DNA of 64,000 nucleotides from Paramecium sonneborni (GCA_905182985.1 CAJJDN010000004.1:423664-487663); one strand, 5' to 3'; numbered from the stretch's first letter, positions 12,526-24,519 are shown. Translations and numbers: made by a program. Notes: generated by a model not told the origin, from the letters alone.

Positions 12526-14189
12526 ATGTCATAAAATTAAGAAGGTGATAAAGCATTAAAAGAACAATATTTGTAAGATCAAGTTGAAAAGGGTTTAGAT
12601 GCTGATTAATGTGCATAATTTCTTCTGACATTAAAACCTGAAGGTGGTGATGATATAGATAATTGGACTTTAAATGAATTGAGTATATTCTATATAAAAA
12701 TTATAGAGGATGCAATTGAGTAATTTAAGGAATCTTAAAAATAAGTAGAAGAACAATAACCAAATTAAGAAGATTAAAGCAATTTGTAATAAGCATAACC
12801 TTAAGAATAATAACAATAAAATTAATAGATAAATTAATAATAAAATAATGCCCCAGTACTTATAAATTGTTATTAAATCATACCAAATGAATTATCAGGA
12901 GACAATGTCTCTGCTAAAATATTAACGTAATATTCTTTAATATAAATAGATATAAAAAAGAAAGTGCAGGTTTCTTTTCTTCTTCATATATTGTATTTCA
13001 AATTGAGACTTAACCAAATGGTTGGATTGTCTTTAGAAGATATTCTGATTTTGAATGGTTAAGAGAGTCATTATAGAAATTTTATCCAGCTTTTATTATC
13101 CCCCCAATTCATAAAAAAAGATCGAGATCTTTTGAAGATGTTTATCTAAACAAAAGAATGATATTTCTATAAAGGTTTCTCAATAGTATTTTTAAATCCT
13201 ATGAATTGAAAAGTAATATAATTGTGAAAAACTTTTTAAGTATGACATAGAATAATGAATTTAAAAAATTCCAAGAAGTACTATATTCATATATATGTAT
13301 TTTAAGAGTATTACTAAAACTGCTCCTCCTTAGACAATTTAAAGAATGTTCTCAAAAGATGGTCAAGTGAATTGTGTTGCTCCAAATGAGCTATATCTAT
13401 ATGCAAATTAAACTTAGGATTATTTCTAAGAAATAGATGGTGTTTATAAAAAAATTAGAGTTTTAAGCAAAAGTCTTAAAGAAATACAATTATAAAACTC
13501 TTTAAAGATTTATTGTGTTGGAGAAATATTTGCTTCGCTATTCTCTCATCTAAATAAGTTAAATTAAACGCTCCCAACTGGATAGGCATAAGGATTAGCA
13601 GCAACCTTTTTAAATTTAAATAATACAATGATTACTTGGGGCAATATTATTGGAAAATAAATAGAATAAACAGAAGAGTATTTAAATAGTTTTTTTAAAT
13701 ATTAATAACACTACAATTCTTCTATTAAATAAATATATGAAACCAGAGCTGTTATTTAACAAGATCTTGATAAATTTAAATCCAAACTACATTATAAAAA
13801 GGAACGTTTGTTTTAATTAGGAGATATTTCTAAATGGGATTTAAGTAAGGATAATAAAATGACCTAATAAGAATTACTATAAAATAAAAAGATTGCTTTC
13901 TAACATATGTGTGAATAAGAAACAAAATAAGAAATTGCAATGGAAATGCTTGTAGGTTATTATACCAATCAAATATTTTCTTAAACTTAATAATTTTTTA
14001 AACATCAACAGTAAGAATTAGTGGGGCATTTTATTAAATTCTGCCAAGTTTAAGCTTTCAATATTACAGATGTAATTTTTTATTTAATTCAAGCATCATT
14101 AATTATGGGCTGATGCAATAACGAATCTATAAAATAATTTATAACAATAAAAATAGATGTAAAAAGTTGTTGTTGAAAGTATTGCCTGA
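12526..14189 (+). CDS. PX-BAR sorting nexin
   Basis: Three introns (23, 29 and 22 nt) are removed to leave exactly 530 codons. Residues about 1-130 are acidic and Gln-rich. A PX domain follows, with the phosphoinositide-binding landmark RRYSDFEWLRESL and the proline-rich loop IIPPIHKKRS, then FLQRFLN. The C-terminal half is long amphipathic helices of BAR type. It ends LWADAITNLQNNL after the last intron; without that splice the frame would stop at 14111. Such proteins bind PI3P on endosomes and shape tubules for retrieval. Which SNX subgroup it belongs to cannot be told by eye. It is transcribed divergently from the guanylyl cyclase. Confidence 0.88.
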
Positions 14190-14285
14190 TAAATTGAGAG
14201 AATTTATTAATAATATTCAAGTCATCCATTTATTTAATTAATAAAATTATTTAGAATTAAATTTCTTATTTAAATTTTAATTCAT

Positions 14286-15909
14286 TCAATTTTTAATCTG
14301 ATGAAGTTGTTGAATATCAATTTCAAAAATACAAAATTGAAATTCTTCTTTAGATATTTTACCGTTTTAAAATTAATTCAAAAATTGAAATACATGACTA
14401 AGCACTACATCATTTTTACCTTCTGGATATATTTTCCTAACAATAAATTTTGTTTTGATACATAATTAATTTATCTAATTGTGTTTTATTTAATCCTCCT
14501 GTAGATTTTGGATCGTATTTCTAATAAAGTTCATCTATTTTTGTTCCAAATTTATTCATAGAAGCTTTTATGCTCAATAATATTTCAACAACTTCTGGAG
14601 AAAGCAGAGATTTATTCTTTATTTTTTTTTTATCTAAACTTGTAGTCCATCTTAGAATAGGCAAATTTTTAATTTAATTATCTTATTCTGTTTATTCTAA
14701 ATTCATTAATGGATAATGATAGCCTCTATCTCCTTTTAGCCTATTTTTGACTCTATTTAACCAATTTTGAATTTCTTTTTTGGAAATATGAGTAGCTTTA
14801 AATCCTGCAATTTCATAGAATAGGGAAGTAATTTCTTTAGAAGAGGAATTTTTTGCAATTTATTTTGCGCTTGAAATAAATCTATATAGGATTAAAATAA
14901 AAGTACTCATTTTTTGTCAATTTTTCGGTATTATCACTTTATGAACTCATTCCAATCAACAAATAAAGATCTACTTAATTACATGTTTATAAGAATTATT
15001 CCTTAAATTATGTATAAGTTTATTCTATTTTGACATCTACTTTAATTCCCAATTAAATGTTGACAAAAGGATGTTAATAAACTTGCTCCCAACTTAATCT
15101 TTCACTTTCAGAATATTTAATGCATTGAACGATAAAATCATAGATAGGATCTTATGAATAAGTTTTAGTGAATTCAGGTGAAATTTAGGTTTCATTATTG
15201 AAAATCATTGGAACTTAAAGTAAACTTATATTTTACCCGAACCAACTAGACACTCATACAATATAATTCCAATAGACCATACATCACATTTACTAGTATA
15301 AATTTGATTGAGTGTTTTCTGAGGTGATTAGTAATTTGTTTAATCATTTTAACCTAAGAATCTGCTAATCATATAACCATTGCCCATATCTATAAGATAT
15401 ATAACTATAAATTACCTGAATAATAATATTAATTGTTCTTCTTTAAAATTCCTTCTGGTTTAATATCTTGATGTAATACATTCTAATTAATAATAAATAG
15501 GTAGCCATCCAATAAATTTTTACAAAGAATTTTCACTTAATCTAATGAAAGTCTACAATTATCTGCAAGATTCATTTCTCTAAAGATAAGAATAATAATA
15601 CTATCTTAAATTCATTTCTGCAAATTCTGTAATCCAATAGACTGAGTTTTATGTTTCTTCAAGAGCAATAAATTTAATAAAATTTTCTGGTTGCATCATC
15701 CTTAAAAGTAATTCTTCTTATTTAAGAAGTTCTCTTAGATAAAAATTTTTATCATGAATTAATGGTGATCCAAATTTCTTAATAGCAACAATAGTATTGT
15801 CTTTAGTGTTTTATCCTTTATATATCACACTTATTCTTCCTTCTCCTAAAACATTTGTTTAATTCCATTAAAAATTTTATCCAACTTTGCAAATGTCTGA
15901 TTATTACAT
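14286..15909 (-). CDS. Divergent EF-hand protein kinase (CDPK-like)
   Basis: Five introns (22, 26, 23, 25, 25 nt) are removed to leave exactly 501 codons. The kinase domain covers about residues 25-300: glycine loop LGEGRISVIYKG, lysine VAIKKF, catalytic loop LHQDIKPEG, metal loop DMG in place of DFG, and NYQSPQK in place of APE. The C-terminal part has EF-hand-like segments (YEIAGFKATHISKKEIQNWL; LYQKYDPKSTGGLNKTQL; FLNQFQNGKISKEEF), which suggests calcium regulation as in calcium-dependent kinases. Lysine and both catalytic aspartates remain, so activity is possible, but HQD, DMG and the Gly replacing Asn in KPEN are unusual. The start lies 15 bp from the lectin start on the other strand. 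Confidence 0.8.
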
Positions 15910-15924
15910 TAAGAAATAAAATTA
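15910..15924. promoter_or_regulatory. 15-bp divergent interval between kinase and lectin starts
   Basis: The two predicted ATG codons are separated by taagaaataaaatta. If both starts are right, there is almost no room for 5' UTRs. Confidence 0.3.
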
Positions 15925-17147
15925 ATGTAAGAAATCTTTATTGGTGTCGATAATTCAAATTATTTAAAATTTGATGATGGAGAAGTATTGGGTTCTTATC
16001 CATTTCCTCACATCATCTCAAGAATAGATGTTGAGTTTAACCAATCTCATGTAATTGGAATTAATGTAACATACAAAGTTGGTAATGGATAACAAGTAAT
16101 TGCTATTTTTATAATATAGGTTTCTGGATAATCAAGTATTAAGTTTAAAAATACTCCTGCATATACTAAGACATTTATAGTCCCTGAAGGTAGTTTATTT
16201 GTTTTATAAATAGGTGATTTTTTATAAGAAATAAATGGATGTTTTGAAAATGTGATCAATTCCATAGGTTTTGTTACCTATAAAGGTTATAAGGAAATCT
16301 TTGGTAATCCTATTGGGGTCTCATTTCGACACTTTTCACCATAAAATACTTTCACAGCTGCAAAAGGATCATTCGATAAATGGTTAAATTTCATAGCTTT
16401 TAGAGTTGTACCTCTTCCTCCTTACGCAATGCAATAATTTGTATATTTTATTTATAATAGTCAATAGTATCCAACACAAAATCCATAGATGAATTAAGTT
16501 CCTCTATAATAGCCCCCTTAATAATAGATGAATTAAGTTCCTCTATAATAGCCCCCTTAATAATAGATGCCTTAAGTTCCTCCCTAATAACCACTTTAAT
16601 AATAAATGCCTCCATAATAATATCCTTATCCTCCATCAAACAGTTATCCGTAATAATAATAACAATACACTTCACCTCCTCCCCCTCCTACCTAATAGGG
16701 ATATGTTCCACCTCCTCCCCCTCCTACTTAATAAGGGTATGTTCCACCTCCTCCCCCTGCTTAATAACCATATACTCCATATCCTCCTCCATAATATCCT
16801 TAATATCCAGGTTACCCTAATTAATAACCATATCCATATGTATTTATCTATTAAAATTTAGCCAAATTATCAACCATATCCTCCACCATAAAATACGACA
16901 ACCATTGTTGAAGTCATAGATACTAATCCATATGGAGGAGGTTATAATTAAGGCTATAACAACTATTATAATAATTAAAGACCAGGAATGGGAGTAGGAG
17001 CAGCTATGGGTTTAGGAATGCTTACAGGTATGGCTGTATCAGATTTGACTCATCATCATCATGGAGGAATTTATGATGTTAATGTATATGGTATAAATCA
17101 TTTCTTATCAAGGAGGACATCGCCATCATCACCATCATAGATATTGA
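15925..17147 (+). CDS. Jacalin-type lectin with Pro/Gln/Tyr-rich tail and His-rich C-terminus
   Basis: Residues about 1-150 read as a jacalin-like (beta-prism) lectin: KFDDGEVLGSYPFPHIISRI near the start, VIGINVTYKVGNGQQ, then IGFVTYKGYKEIFGNPIGVSF. A low-complexity tail follows with three 13-residue QVPLQQPPQQQM-type repeats (16486-16625) and three PPPPPTQQGYVP-type repeats (16676-16770). The tail ends in a Gly/Ala hydrophobic stretch (VGAAMGLGMLTGMAV), HHHHGG and GGHRHHHHHRY. Introns of 22 nt at 16840 and 22 nt near 17090, plus an optional in-frame 24-nt intron near 16093, give 393 or 385 codons. The domain is expected to bind carbohydrate. No signal peptide is present, so a cytosolic or unconventionally exported location is likely. 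The downstream gene shares the tail module. Confidence 0.8.
16486..16770 (+). repeat. Tandem 39-bp and 36-bp coding repeats in the lectin tail
   Basis: A 39-bp unit encoding MNQVPLQQPPQQQ occurs twice nearly identically, with a third diverged copy. A 36-bp unit encoding PPPPPTQQGYVP follows about three times. The near-identity at DNA level indicates recent slippage or unequal exchange. Confidence 0.8.
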
Positions 17148-17257
17148 ATATCATAATTTAATTAATATGGAAAATAGAAAGTTATTATTATAATAAGTAA
17201 TGTGGAATAGTATTTCAAACCAATTTCTAGTTATAAAGAGATATAATTTATTTAAAA

Positions 17258-17725
17258 ATGTCATATCCACCTCCAGGATAATACCCACCCCCAGGATAAT
17301 ACCCACCAGGACAATATCCTCCTCCAGGTTAATATCCACAATATCCACCACCTGGACAATATCCACCACCTGGACAATACCCACCTCCTGGATAATATGG
17401 ATAATATCCTCCTCCCGGTTAATATCCATATCCTCCTTAATCATATCCTTAATAACCAGGTTACTATCCACCAGGAGGATATCCTTAATAAGTCCCAGGA
17501 TAATATCCATAAGGAACCACCACTACTATTATCGAAATTTAACAATAACCAACTTAATAACCCTATTAATAACCCTATTAATAATAATCTCATGGTGGAG
17601 GAGCTGCAGTTGGAGCTGCCTTAGTTGGAGGAGCTATTCTTGGTGCTGCTTTAGCTGACAATCATCATCATCATCATGGACCAAATGTTGTTGTTATTGA
17701 AAAAGGACACAGAAAACATTATTGA
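17258..17725 (+). CDS. YPPPGQ-repeat protein with His-rich C-terminus
   Basis: Intronless, 156 codons. The first about 85 residues are a degenerate YPPPGQ/QYPPPGQ repeat. TTTTIIEIQQQP follows, then a small Gly/Ala-rich hydrophobic stretch (GGGAAVGAALVGGAILGAAL) that could span or dip into a membrane, then HHHHHG and a final GHRKHY. The TTT-I-V/I-E motif, the Gly/Ala segment and the His cluster appear in the same order in the upstream lectin, so the two genes share a tail module. Similar proline/tyrosine repeats occur in unrelated membrane-associated proteins (annexin A7/synexin tails), which is an analogy only. Function unknown. Confidence 0.75.
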
Positions 17726-18019
17726 TTTATTGATATTAATGTTCCAACATATAAACAAGTTCATATATATTGTATTCTTCTTATTTTATATGTTTTTAAA
17801 ATTACACAAATATAAACAACTTATAATTAATTAATTCATTATCACTTATTATTTAGCCATTTTTTTTTATTTTATATTCCTCATAATATTATCATATTAA
17901 TTTCATTTTTAAATGGATATTTTTAGTATTTTTTTTTATCTGCATTTGATCATCATTATTACTATTAATTTATAATTATATTGAATAATTTTGTATAATT
18001 ATTATAATTATATTTAAAA
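17726..18019. other. Intergenic, no feature seen
   Basis: A/T-rich interval of about 290 bp between two genes on the same strand. No coding-like stretch, hairpin or tRNA is recognisable. Confidence 0.5.
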
Positions 18020-18405
18020 ATGTCTAAAGGTTTTAGTCTTAACTTCTAAAATGCAAATGTCATGACTTTTGAGTAAGAAAATGACTTATTTGCTGGACAA
18101 AGCATAAAAGTAAATCAATAATATTATCTAGCTTTTATTTAAATTGTCAGATAAGTAATTTGATTTAGAGGTAAAGATTATTTTCTTAGAACAAGTTAGT
18201 TTAAAGTTGGATAAGATGTGGAATGGGCTAAAAAATGTGTTGCGGAAAAATTAGATTGTGGAAGAAATGACTTTGTAAGATTATTTAAAATTTATGGAAA
18301 TAGGACTTGATATTTGAAGAAAAGGTAATGCCAGAATTCTTTTCTTTAAATGATATTCCTAATCTAAAGGATCAATCATCCATTTAAATAAAAATGAAGA
18401 TATGA
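18020..18405 (+). CDS. Small ubiquitin-like-fold protein (tentative)
   Basis: ATG 18020 to TGA 18403-18405 with introns of 22, 23 and 29 nt gives exactly 104 codons. The product resembles a ubiquitin-like domain in layout: a central helix segment EWAKKCVAEKLDCGRNDF, a strand DLIFEEK where ubiquitin has its LIFAGK strand, then FSLNDIPNLKDQSSIQIKMKI, the place of the tL..ynI...sti.l pattern. There is no C-terminal Gly-Gly, so conjugation is not implied. The second intron starts GTC, which is unusual, and without it a TGA interrupts the frame. Moderately sure it is a gene, less sure of the fold. Confidence 0.45.
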
Positions 18406-18863
18406 TTTTATCAATATAATGTATATACAAATCAGATATTCATAATCTAAATTTTCTATTTCGTCGAATTTCTATGTATTTAACCCTAAGATTAATCAAA
18501 GATATCGATATTTGAAAGATAATATATCTCATAACTTTTAATGTGATACATTTCAATAAATGGAATGTGATGTAAATATTATGCTTTAAAATACTTTATT
18601 AGAATAAAATTATAAAATTCTATTTTGAAATAAATATTGTCTTATGGAATTAAATCTAATAAAAATTATGTGATTGGCATTTATTCAATTATACTTAAAT
18701 TTGATACTAATTGAAGATTTTTCATATTTGAAATATTTTAACACCTCAAATATATAAAACACGATTCAATCTTAAATTTTAATAAGACTAATTTGTCAAT
18801 TTGGAATTAATAATACTTTTAATAGATATCTTCTATAATTGAAATGATTATTCAACTTAAAAA
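18406..18863. other. Intergenic, no feature seen
   Basis: About 460 bp of A/T-rich sequence lying 3' of genes on both strands. Only short, broken frames are present. Confidence 0.45.
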
Positions 18864-19405
18864 TCAAATTTACAAATTAATTTCAACTTGTCCATTTAAT
18901 CCATCTGTTTCTCGAACGATAATCATCCTTTTCTTACAAAATACCATTGCATACATTTTTTTAAATTCTTGATCAATAAAAATACATTTTTTTCTCTTCT
19001 CTTATAAAATTATTGAATTTTTCAAAGTTGATATTTTTATTTTCTCAAAATTATTTCCATTAACAATATTCTAATCAATATTTCCTATCACAAAAAATTG
19101 CACAATATCTTATCCTATTATTTCTGGTAAGATTCCAGCTTATTTCTTATCGCCATTGAATCATTTTATAGATCTATTTAAATCACGCTTATTTCTATAA
19201 ATACACAAAATAGAATCAGCTAACAATTAAAGAAATTGTGTTGATCTATTTAAAATCTTTAAAATAAGAATATATTATAAATAATAAATTTCTTTTTGTT
19301 TAACTTTTTCAAATTTATAATGCTTCCCTAATTCATAACTTTTATATAAAACTCTAGTTGCAGTAATATATCTTTAATGTAATCTGCTGTATTGCTCAGT
19401 TGCAT
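18864..19405 (-). CDS. Hypothetical helical protein, N-terminus unresolved, one in-frame TGA
   Basis: The best coding frame runs from about 19410 to TGA 18864-18866: RYITATRVLYKSYELGKHYK, a long helical segment (YILILKILNRSTQFLQLLAD), then CIYRNKRDLNRSIK. An in-frame TGA comes next, and the frame continues FNGDKKQAGILPEIIGQDIV to RETDGLNGQVEINLQI. The ATG at 19405 is in a different frame from this stretch, so a start exon or intron near 19410-19500 is missing from my reading. The helical pattern faintly recalls the peroxisomal PEX11 family, but too weakly to name it. The internal TGA could mark an unrecognised intron, a sequence error or gene decay. Confidence 0.4.
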
Positions 19406-19500
19406 ATATTAAATACAGAAAAAAAAATCAACAATTTAATTATTTTTTATAAGTAATTTATATATTGTTATTAATTGCTTGAATTATAGGTCAAGTTTTA

Positions 19501-20223
19501 TCATTTATATTTGAACAATTATGATTTCATGCTATGATATTTTAAAATAGGCTTTTCAACTGGAAAAACATTATATTAAGGACTAATTGGATGATATCCC
19601 TCAAAAGGTTGTACTTCAGAAACAATAGTTTTTGCCTTTGGTTCTTCACTTAAATAAAACCGTCCATATTTCTATGAGGAAGACTAATAATCATCTAATT
19701 TATTATCGCTTATATTCATGGGATCTGATCTTAAGAGATATCTTTAGCTATATTTTCCATATCTATTGATGTGACCTTAATTAAAAAAAACTATACCTTA
19801 AGTAGGAATTGGTTTAATGGGTTTAAAATCAGTAACTTACTATAATAGAAATTAAAATTTACTTTATGATGATATATTTTGGGTAAAACTAAGCTTTAGG
19901 ACTCTTTTATCAACTATTAATCACTTTCTTTTTCTAAACACACTTCTACATCTGCATTCTTCCATGTCATATCTATTTAAACTTTATGATTTTAATGCTC
20001 TCAATTCACATTATATAAGTACCTTAATTCAATTTTTTTTGATAATTTCCTTCTCCGTCATACATTATAAATTTTGCCATTGGCCTTGACTTAACTCAAT
20101 ATTTATAAATACTCCAAGAATTTTAGTTTGAATTTCTTTAAAGGTTCCATCTTACTTAGCCTTTTTTATTTCAAACTACTCAATACACTTTCCACAATTT
20201 TTATGTTTCTCCAATTTATCCAT
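19501..20223 (-). CDS. Hypothetical protein, about 217 aa
   Basis: Start MDKLEKHKNCGKCIEQFEIK at 20223. Three 23-nt introns are removed (the first two separated by one short exon), leaving exactly 218 codons to TGA 19501-19503. The N-terminal CGKC could be a metal-binding or redox pair. The rest is polar with several aromatic-proline motifs (FEGYHPISPQYNVFPVEKP) and no coiled coil, signal peptide or membrane segment. No family is recognised. The clean splice solution makes it a believable gene. Confidence 0.7.
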
Positions 20224-20630
20224 TATTATTTAATAAATTATTTATATATAATTGAATAAGAATGTTAACTTTTACAAAAGATTCTTATTGTCAAATTTTT
20301 AAACGAAAAAATATATAAAACTTCATTAAAATTTAATTATAATCGAATCAAATAATTTTCAGAATATGATTAATTTATTAACTGAAGCATGAAATTATTT
20401 TAATCAGCAATTCAACTAATTAACTACTTCTTAATTTTTAATAGATAATTATTTACAATATTATATCAATGTTTAATCAAATATATTAGAAAAGTTTATT
20501 ACTTTTCTTTGTCTCTTAAGCTTCATGATATAATTTTAAGCTTTTTTGCTATTTTTAATGTTTTTTTTGTTAGAGACTAATATTTTTTTAATTTTTTGCG
20601 GTGATACAAGTTATAATTCCATTTTATTCA
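20224..20630. other. Intergenic, no feature seen
   Basis: About 400 bp of A/T-rich sequence between two minus-strand genes. No structured RNA or coding-like stretch is visible. Confidence 0.5.
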
Positions 20631-21675
20631 TCAAATATAGGACTAGTTAAAAAATAATTATTACGTTAGATTTGAGGAGTTTATTTTTGTGGAGAGGAAA
20701 GTTTAAGAAAATCTTTTATTTGAGGGGATTTTTTGTTTTGATTATTAATATCTGATTTCGTTTTACTAGTTTAAGTTTTCTTGATTAATTGTTCTTTGAG
20801 TATAAATAAAATTTTTGAACTCCATCATGCTTTATTGTTTTCTATTTAATAAGCCCATTTTCTTTTAATGTTTTCTAATAATGTGATCAAGATCTTTAAT
20901 TTATAAATTTTTATTTGATTCTTCTCCAATTTATGAATTATTTGTAGTCTATAAATTTTTTTTATCTTCATCTTACTGCATTGATGATTCAAGAGTTCTT
21001 CTTGATGTAATAGGTTTTTCTGAATACTTAAGAATTTCTTCATTTTCTTGAATTTAATCTAATTTCTCCAAATTTTTGAAGCTCAACTTTTCGTTAGTAA
21101 TTTATTATTATTTTTAAATATCCATTTTTTAAAGCTTTTCAATAATTTTAAAATATCTCCTTGATTTAAGTTTTATTTTTTCCAATTCTTCTCTCTTTTG
21201 ATATAATTGAAATAATACCTTTTAGCATTAAATTAAATCATCAGGATTGGTCATTAGTTCCTAATGCTTTTCTTTGATTTAAACTTAAATATTTTCAATT
21301 AAAGGAAACATAGATTATTAAATTTTTTTGCACGTTTGAGAATAATTAAACCTTTATATAATTAAGTTTTCAATACTTACAATTTAAAGCCTCATCAAGT
21401 TCGTATTAATAGGTGCATCTGTTCATTTCTTTATCAATTTTATTTTAAACTTCTTTAGATTTAGAGAGAGATAATAAAACTCTACTGAATTTTTTGTATT
21501 TTTAAGTTGTACTCTAAATTTTAACTGGGCCATCTATAATCTATTTTTATGCAATTAAACGCCTTTATAATTGTTGTAACTTAGGTTTAAATTGATTTGT
21601 CAATTTAAGGAAATCTTAAGTATACTATTTTCTTCTTTAAGAATAAAATTCAATATTTTCGCTAGTTAATAACAT
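20631..21675 (-). CDS. Coiled-coil hypothetical protein
   Basis: One 25-nt intron (GTATTG...AAAG, near 21360-21385) leaves exactly 340 codons from ATG 21675 to TGA 20631-20633. The N-terminus is MLLTSENIEFYSQRRKQYTQ. Most of the first 200 residues is charged helix with heptad spacing (KLQQLQRRLIAQKQIIDGPV; VLFQLYQKREELEKIKLKSR). The C-terminal third is Asn/Gln/Ser-rich and probably disordered. The function is not recognisable. Confidence 0.7.
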
Positions 21676-22640
21676 AAATTAATTGATATGAAAATAAATC
21701 AAAGACTTAAATTTACTAATATTCTTTTTTTATTTTTTAACTCCTTTTTTTAAACTCAAAATACTTAATAGAAAGTTAAAGAAATATATAAGTAACAATA
21801 AACAATTTGTTTTAAAAAAAATAATCAAGAAAAATATATCAACTAATGATAATCACACACACTTTCTTTTTCGAAATCAAGTTTATTCCCATTCATTAGA
21901 AACTCTTACTATATCTATTCTTAAGAAATAAGAAAATGAAAGTTATAAAGATGATCAAAATAAAATATTACAAACTATTTAATTGAATTGAGATTAATAA
22001 AAATAAATGGCATTTCAAAAATCATTGTTTTTATAATAATTCAGACTTTAATGAAAAAAAGAATCCATACAATAAGTTTGATGTTCAATATAAGATTTTG
22101 AATAGTATAGTTTATTTAAATTAAGAAAAACCTTAATATAGGAAAAATCTTGTAATTTATAGTGAAGAACTAATCTTTTAGAAAAAAAACAAATCAGCAG
22201 GCATATAAAACAAAAATGAAACAAGTTAATCTAAAAATTAAGAGAATCTCTTTATAGCCTCTTTCAAAAAATTTCTTAATCAAAACATATCTCAAATCCT
22301 AATTTAAAGTTATATTTTTATTTTATTTTCTAAAAAGATTTGGAAAATATTGAATAATAATATTTGATTTACTCTCATCTATTGACCAAATCAATTCAAG
22401 TTAGATTTTTTGGTGATTTTTGTCACTATAAATGATAAAATAAATAATTGAAAAAAAGATCCAACTTAACAGACATCGATAGAGGAACTTGAATGAATAT
22501 ATATCTTTAATGAATAATAAATTAAAATACTAATATTCCTTGCTAGCATAAAGTTTAGTATAAAAAGTATATTAATTAGAATTATTAGAAATAATGAAAG
22601 AATTAAATAACCCATAAAATGATTTTAAAATTAATTTCAT
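21676..22640. other. Mostly noncoding; a possible short plus-strand gene at about 21842-22370
   Basis: Within this interval the plus strand shows two coding-like stretches in different frames: SLETLTISILKKQENESYKD near 21895-21965, and a longer polar stretch near 21990-22290 (NPYNKFDVQYKILNSIVYLN). I could not find an intron that joins them, and a TGA lies between. It may be a small gene with unusual splicing or a decayed one. The last about 270 bp before the RNA gene show nothing coding-like. Confidence 0.25.
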
Positions 22641-22650
22641 GTATATATAT
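22641..22650 (+). promoter_or_regulatory. TATA-like element upstream of the RNA gene
   Basis: The run gtatatatat lies about 25-30 bp before the inferred 5' end of the RNase P-like RNA. This spacing fits a Pol III type-3 promoter (TATA box upstream of a structured RNA). Confidence 0.4.
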
Positions 22651-22670
22651 TTTTTATTCTACCAAATGTT

Positions 22671-22942
22671 AAGGGAGTTGGGTACCAGTTCACCTTAAGG
22701 CACAAATGTTACGAAATTGCGAAAGCAATTATTTACAATGCCTGAGTAAGTTCTGAGATGCCGTTATTTCGAAAGAATATGAGGCTTCCTCCAGAAATCT
22801 ATTTCATTCTGACTTAGAGAAGAGGATTGATTCAATCTGATCGTTAGAGTGAAAGTGAGAAGGGGGCTTGGCATAGCATATTAAGTGCAATAGGTGATAT
22901 TCAATTCAATTCAGGCTACTCGGTAACCAATTCTCCCACTTC
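22671..22942 (+). ncRNA. Nuclear RNase P RNA (candidate)
   Basis: A roughly 270-nt island much richer in G+C than its surroundings and without an open frame. Its ends pair: gggagttgggtacc (22673-22686) with ggtaaccaattctccc (22922-22937), a P1-type closing stem. Inside, CR-I-like gtaagttctgagatg (22746-22760) resembles the human RPPH1 stretch around GGTCTGAGA. CR-V-like caattcaggctact (22907-22920) closely resembles the human CAATTCAGACTACT. CTGAG and TTCAG from these two blocks can pair as helix P4. A perfect GAAA-capped hairpin (aattgc/gcaatt, 22715-22730) sits in between. A TATA-like run precedes it and a T-run follows, as expected for Pol III. RNase MRP RNA is the main alternative. The product would trim pre-tRNA 5' leaders. 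Confidence 0.75.
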
Positions 22943-22949
22943 TTTTTTT
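22943..22949 (+). terminator. Pol III T-run terminator
   Basis: Seven consecutive T residues a few bases after the closing stem of the RNA gene. Confidence 0.55.
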
Positions 22950-23027
22950 AGATAAAATTAAAAAGTTAATTATTTGGTCACTCAAAAAATGAAAAATAAA
23001 AAAAAACAAAAATTTTTAAATTTAATT

Positions 23028-24474
<1,447 letters not shown>

Positions 24475-24519
24475 TTACATAATAAATAAATTAAAAAATT
24501 CAGAATCTATGACATTAAT

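Noticed and set aside
17151..17658. Overlapping frames on both strands rich in Ile/Ser/Arg
   Set aside because: They are shadows of the YPPPGQ repeat gene; repeats keep several frames open by chance.
22671..22943. Group I intron, SRP RNA, telomerase RNA or U3 snoRNA
   Set aside because: No intron core or flanking exon, no SRP helix 8 motif, no telomere-type template and no U3 box A or C pair was seen; the paired CR-I/CR-V pattern fits RNase P better.
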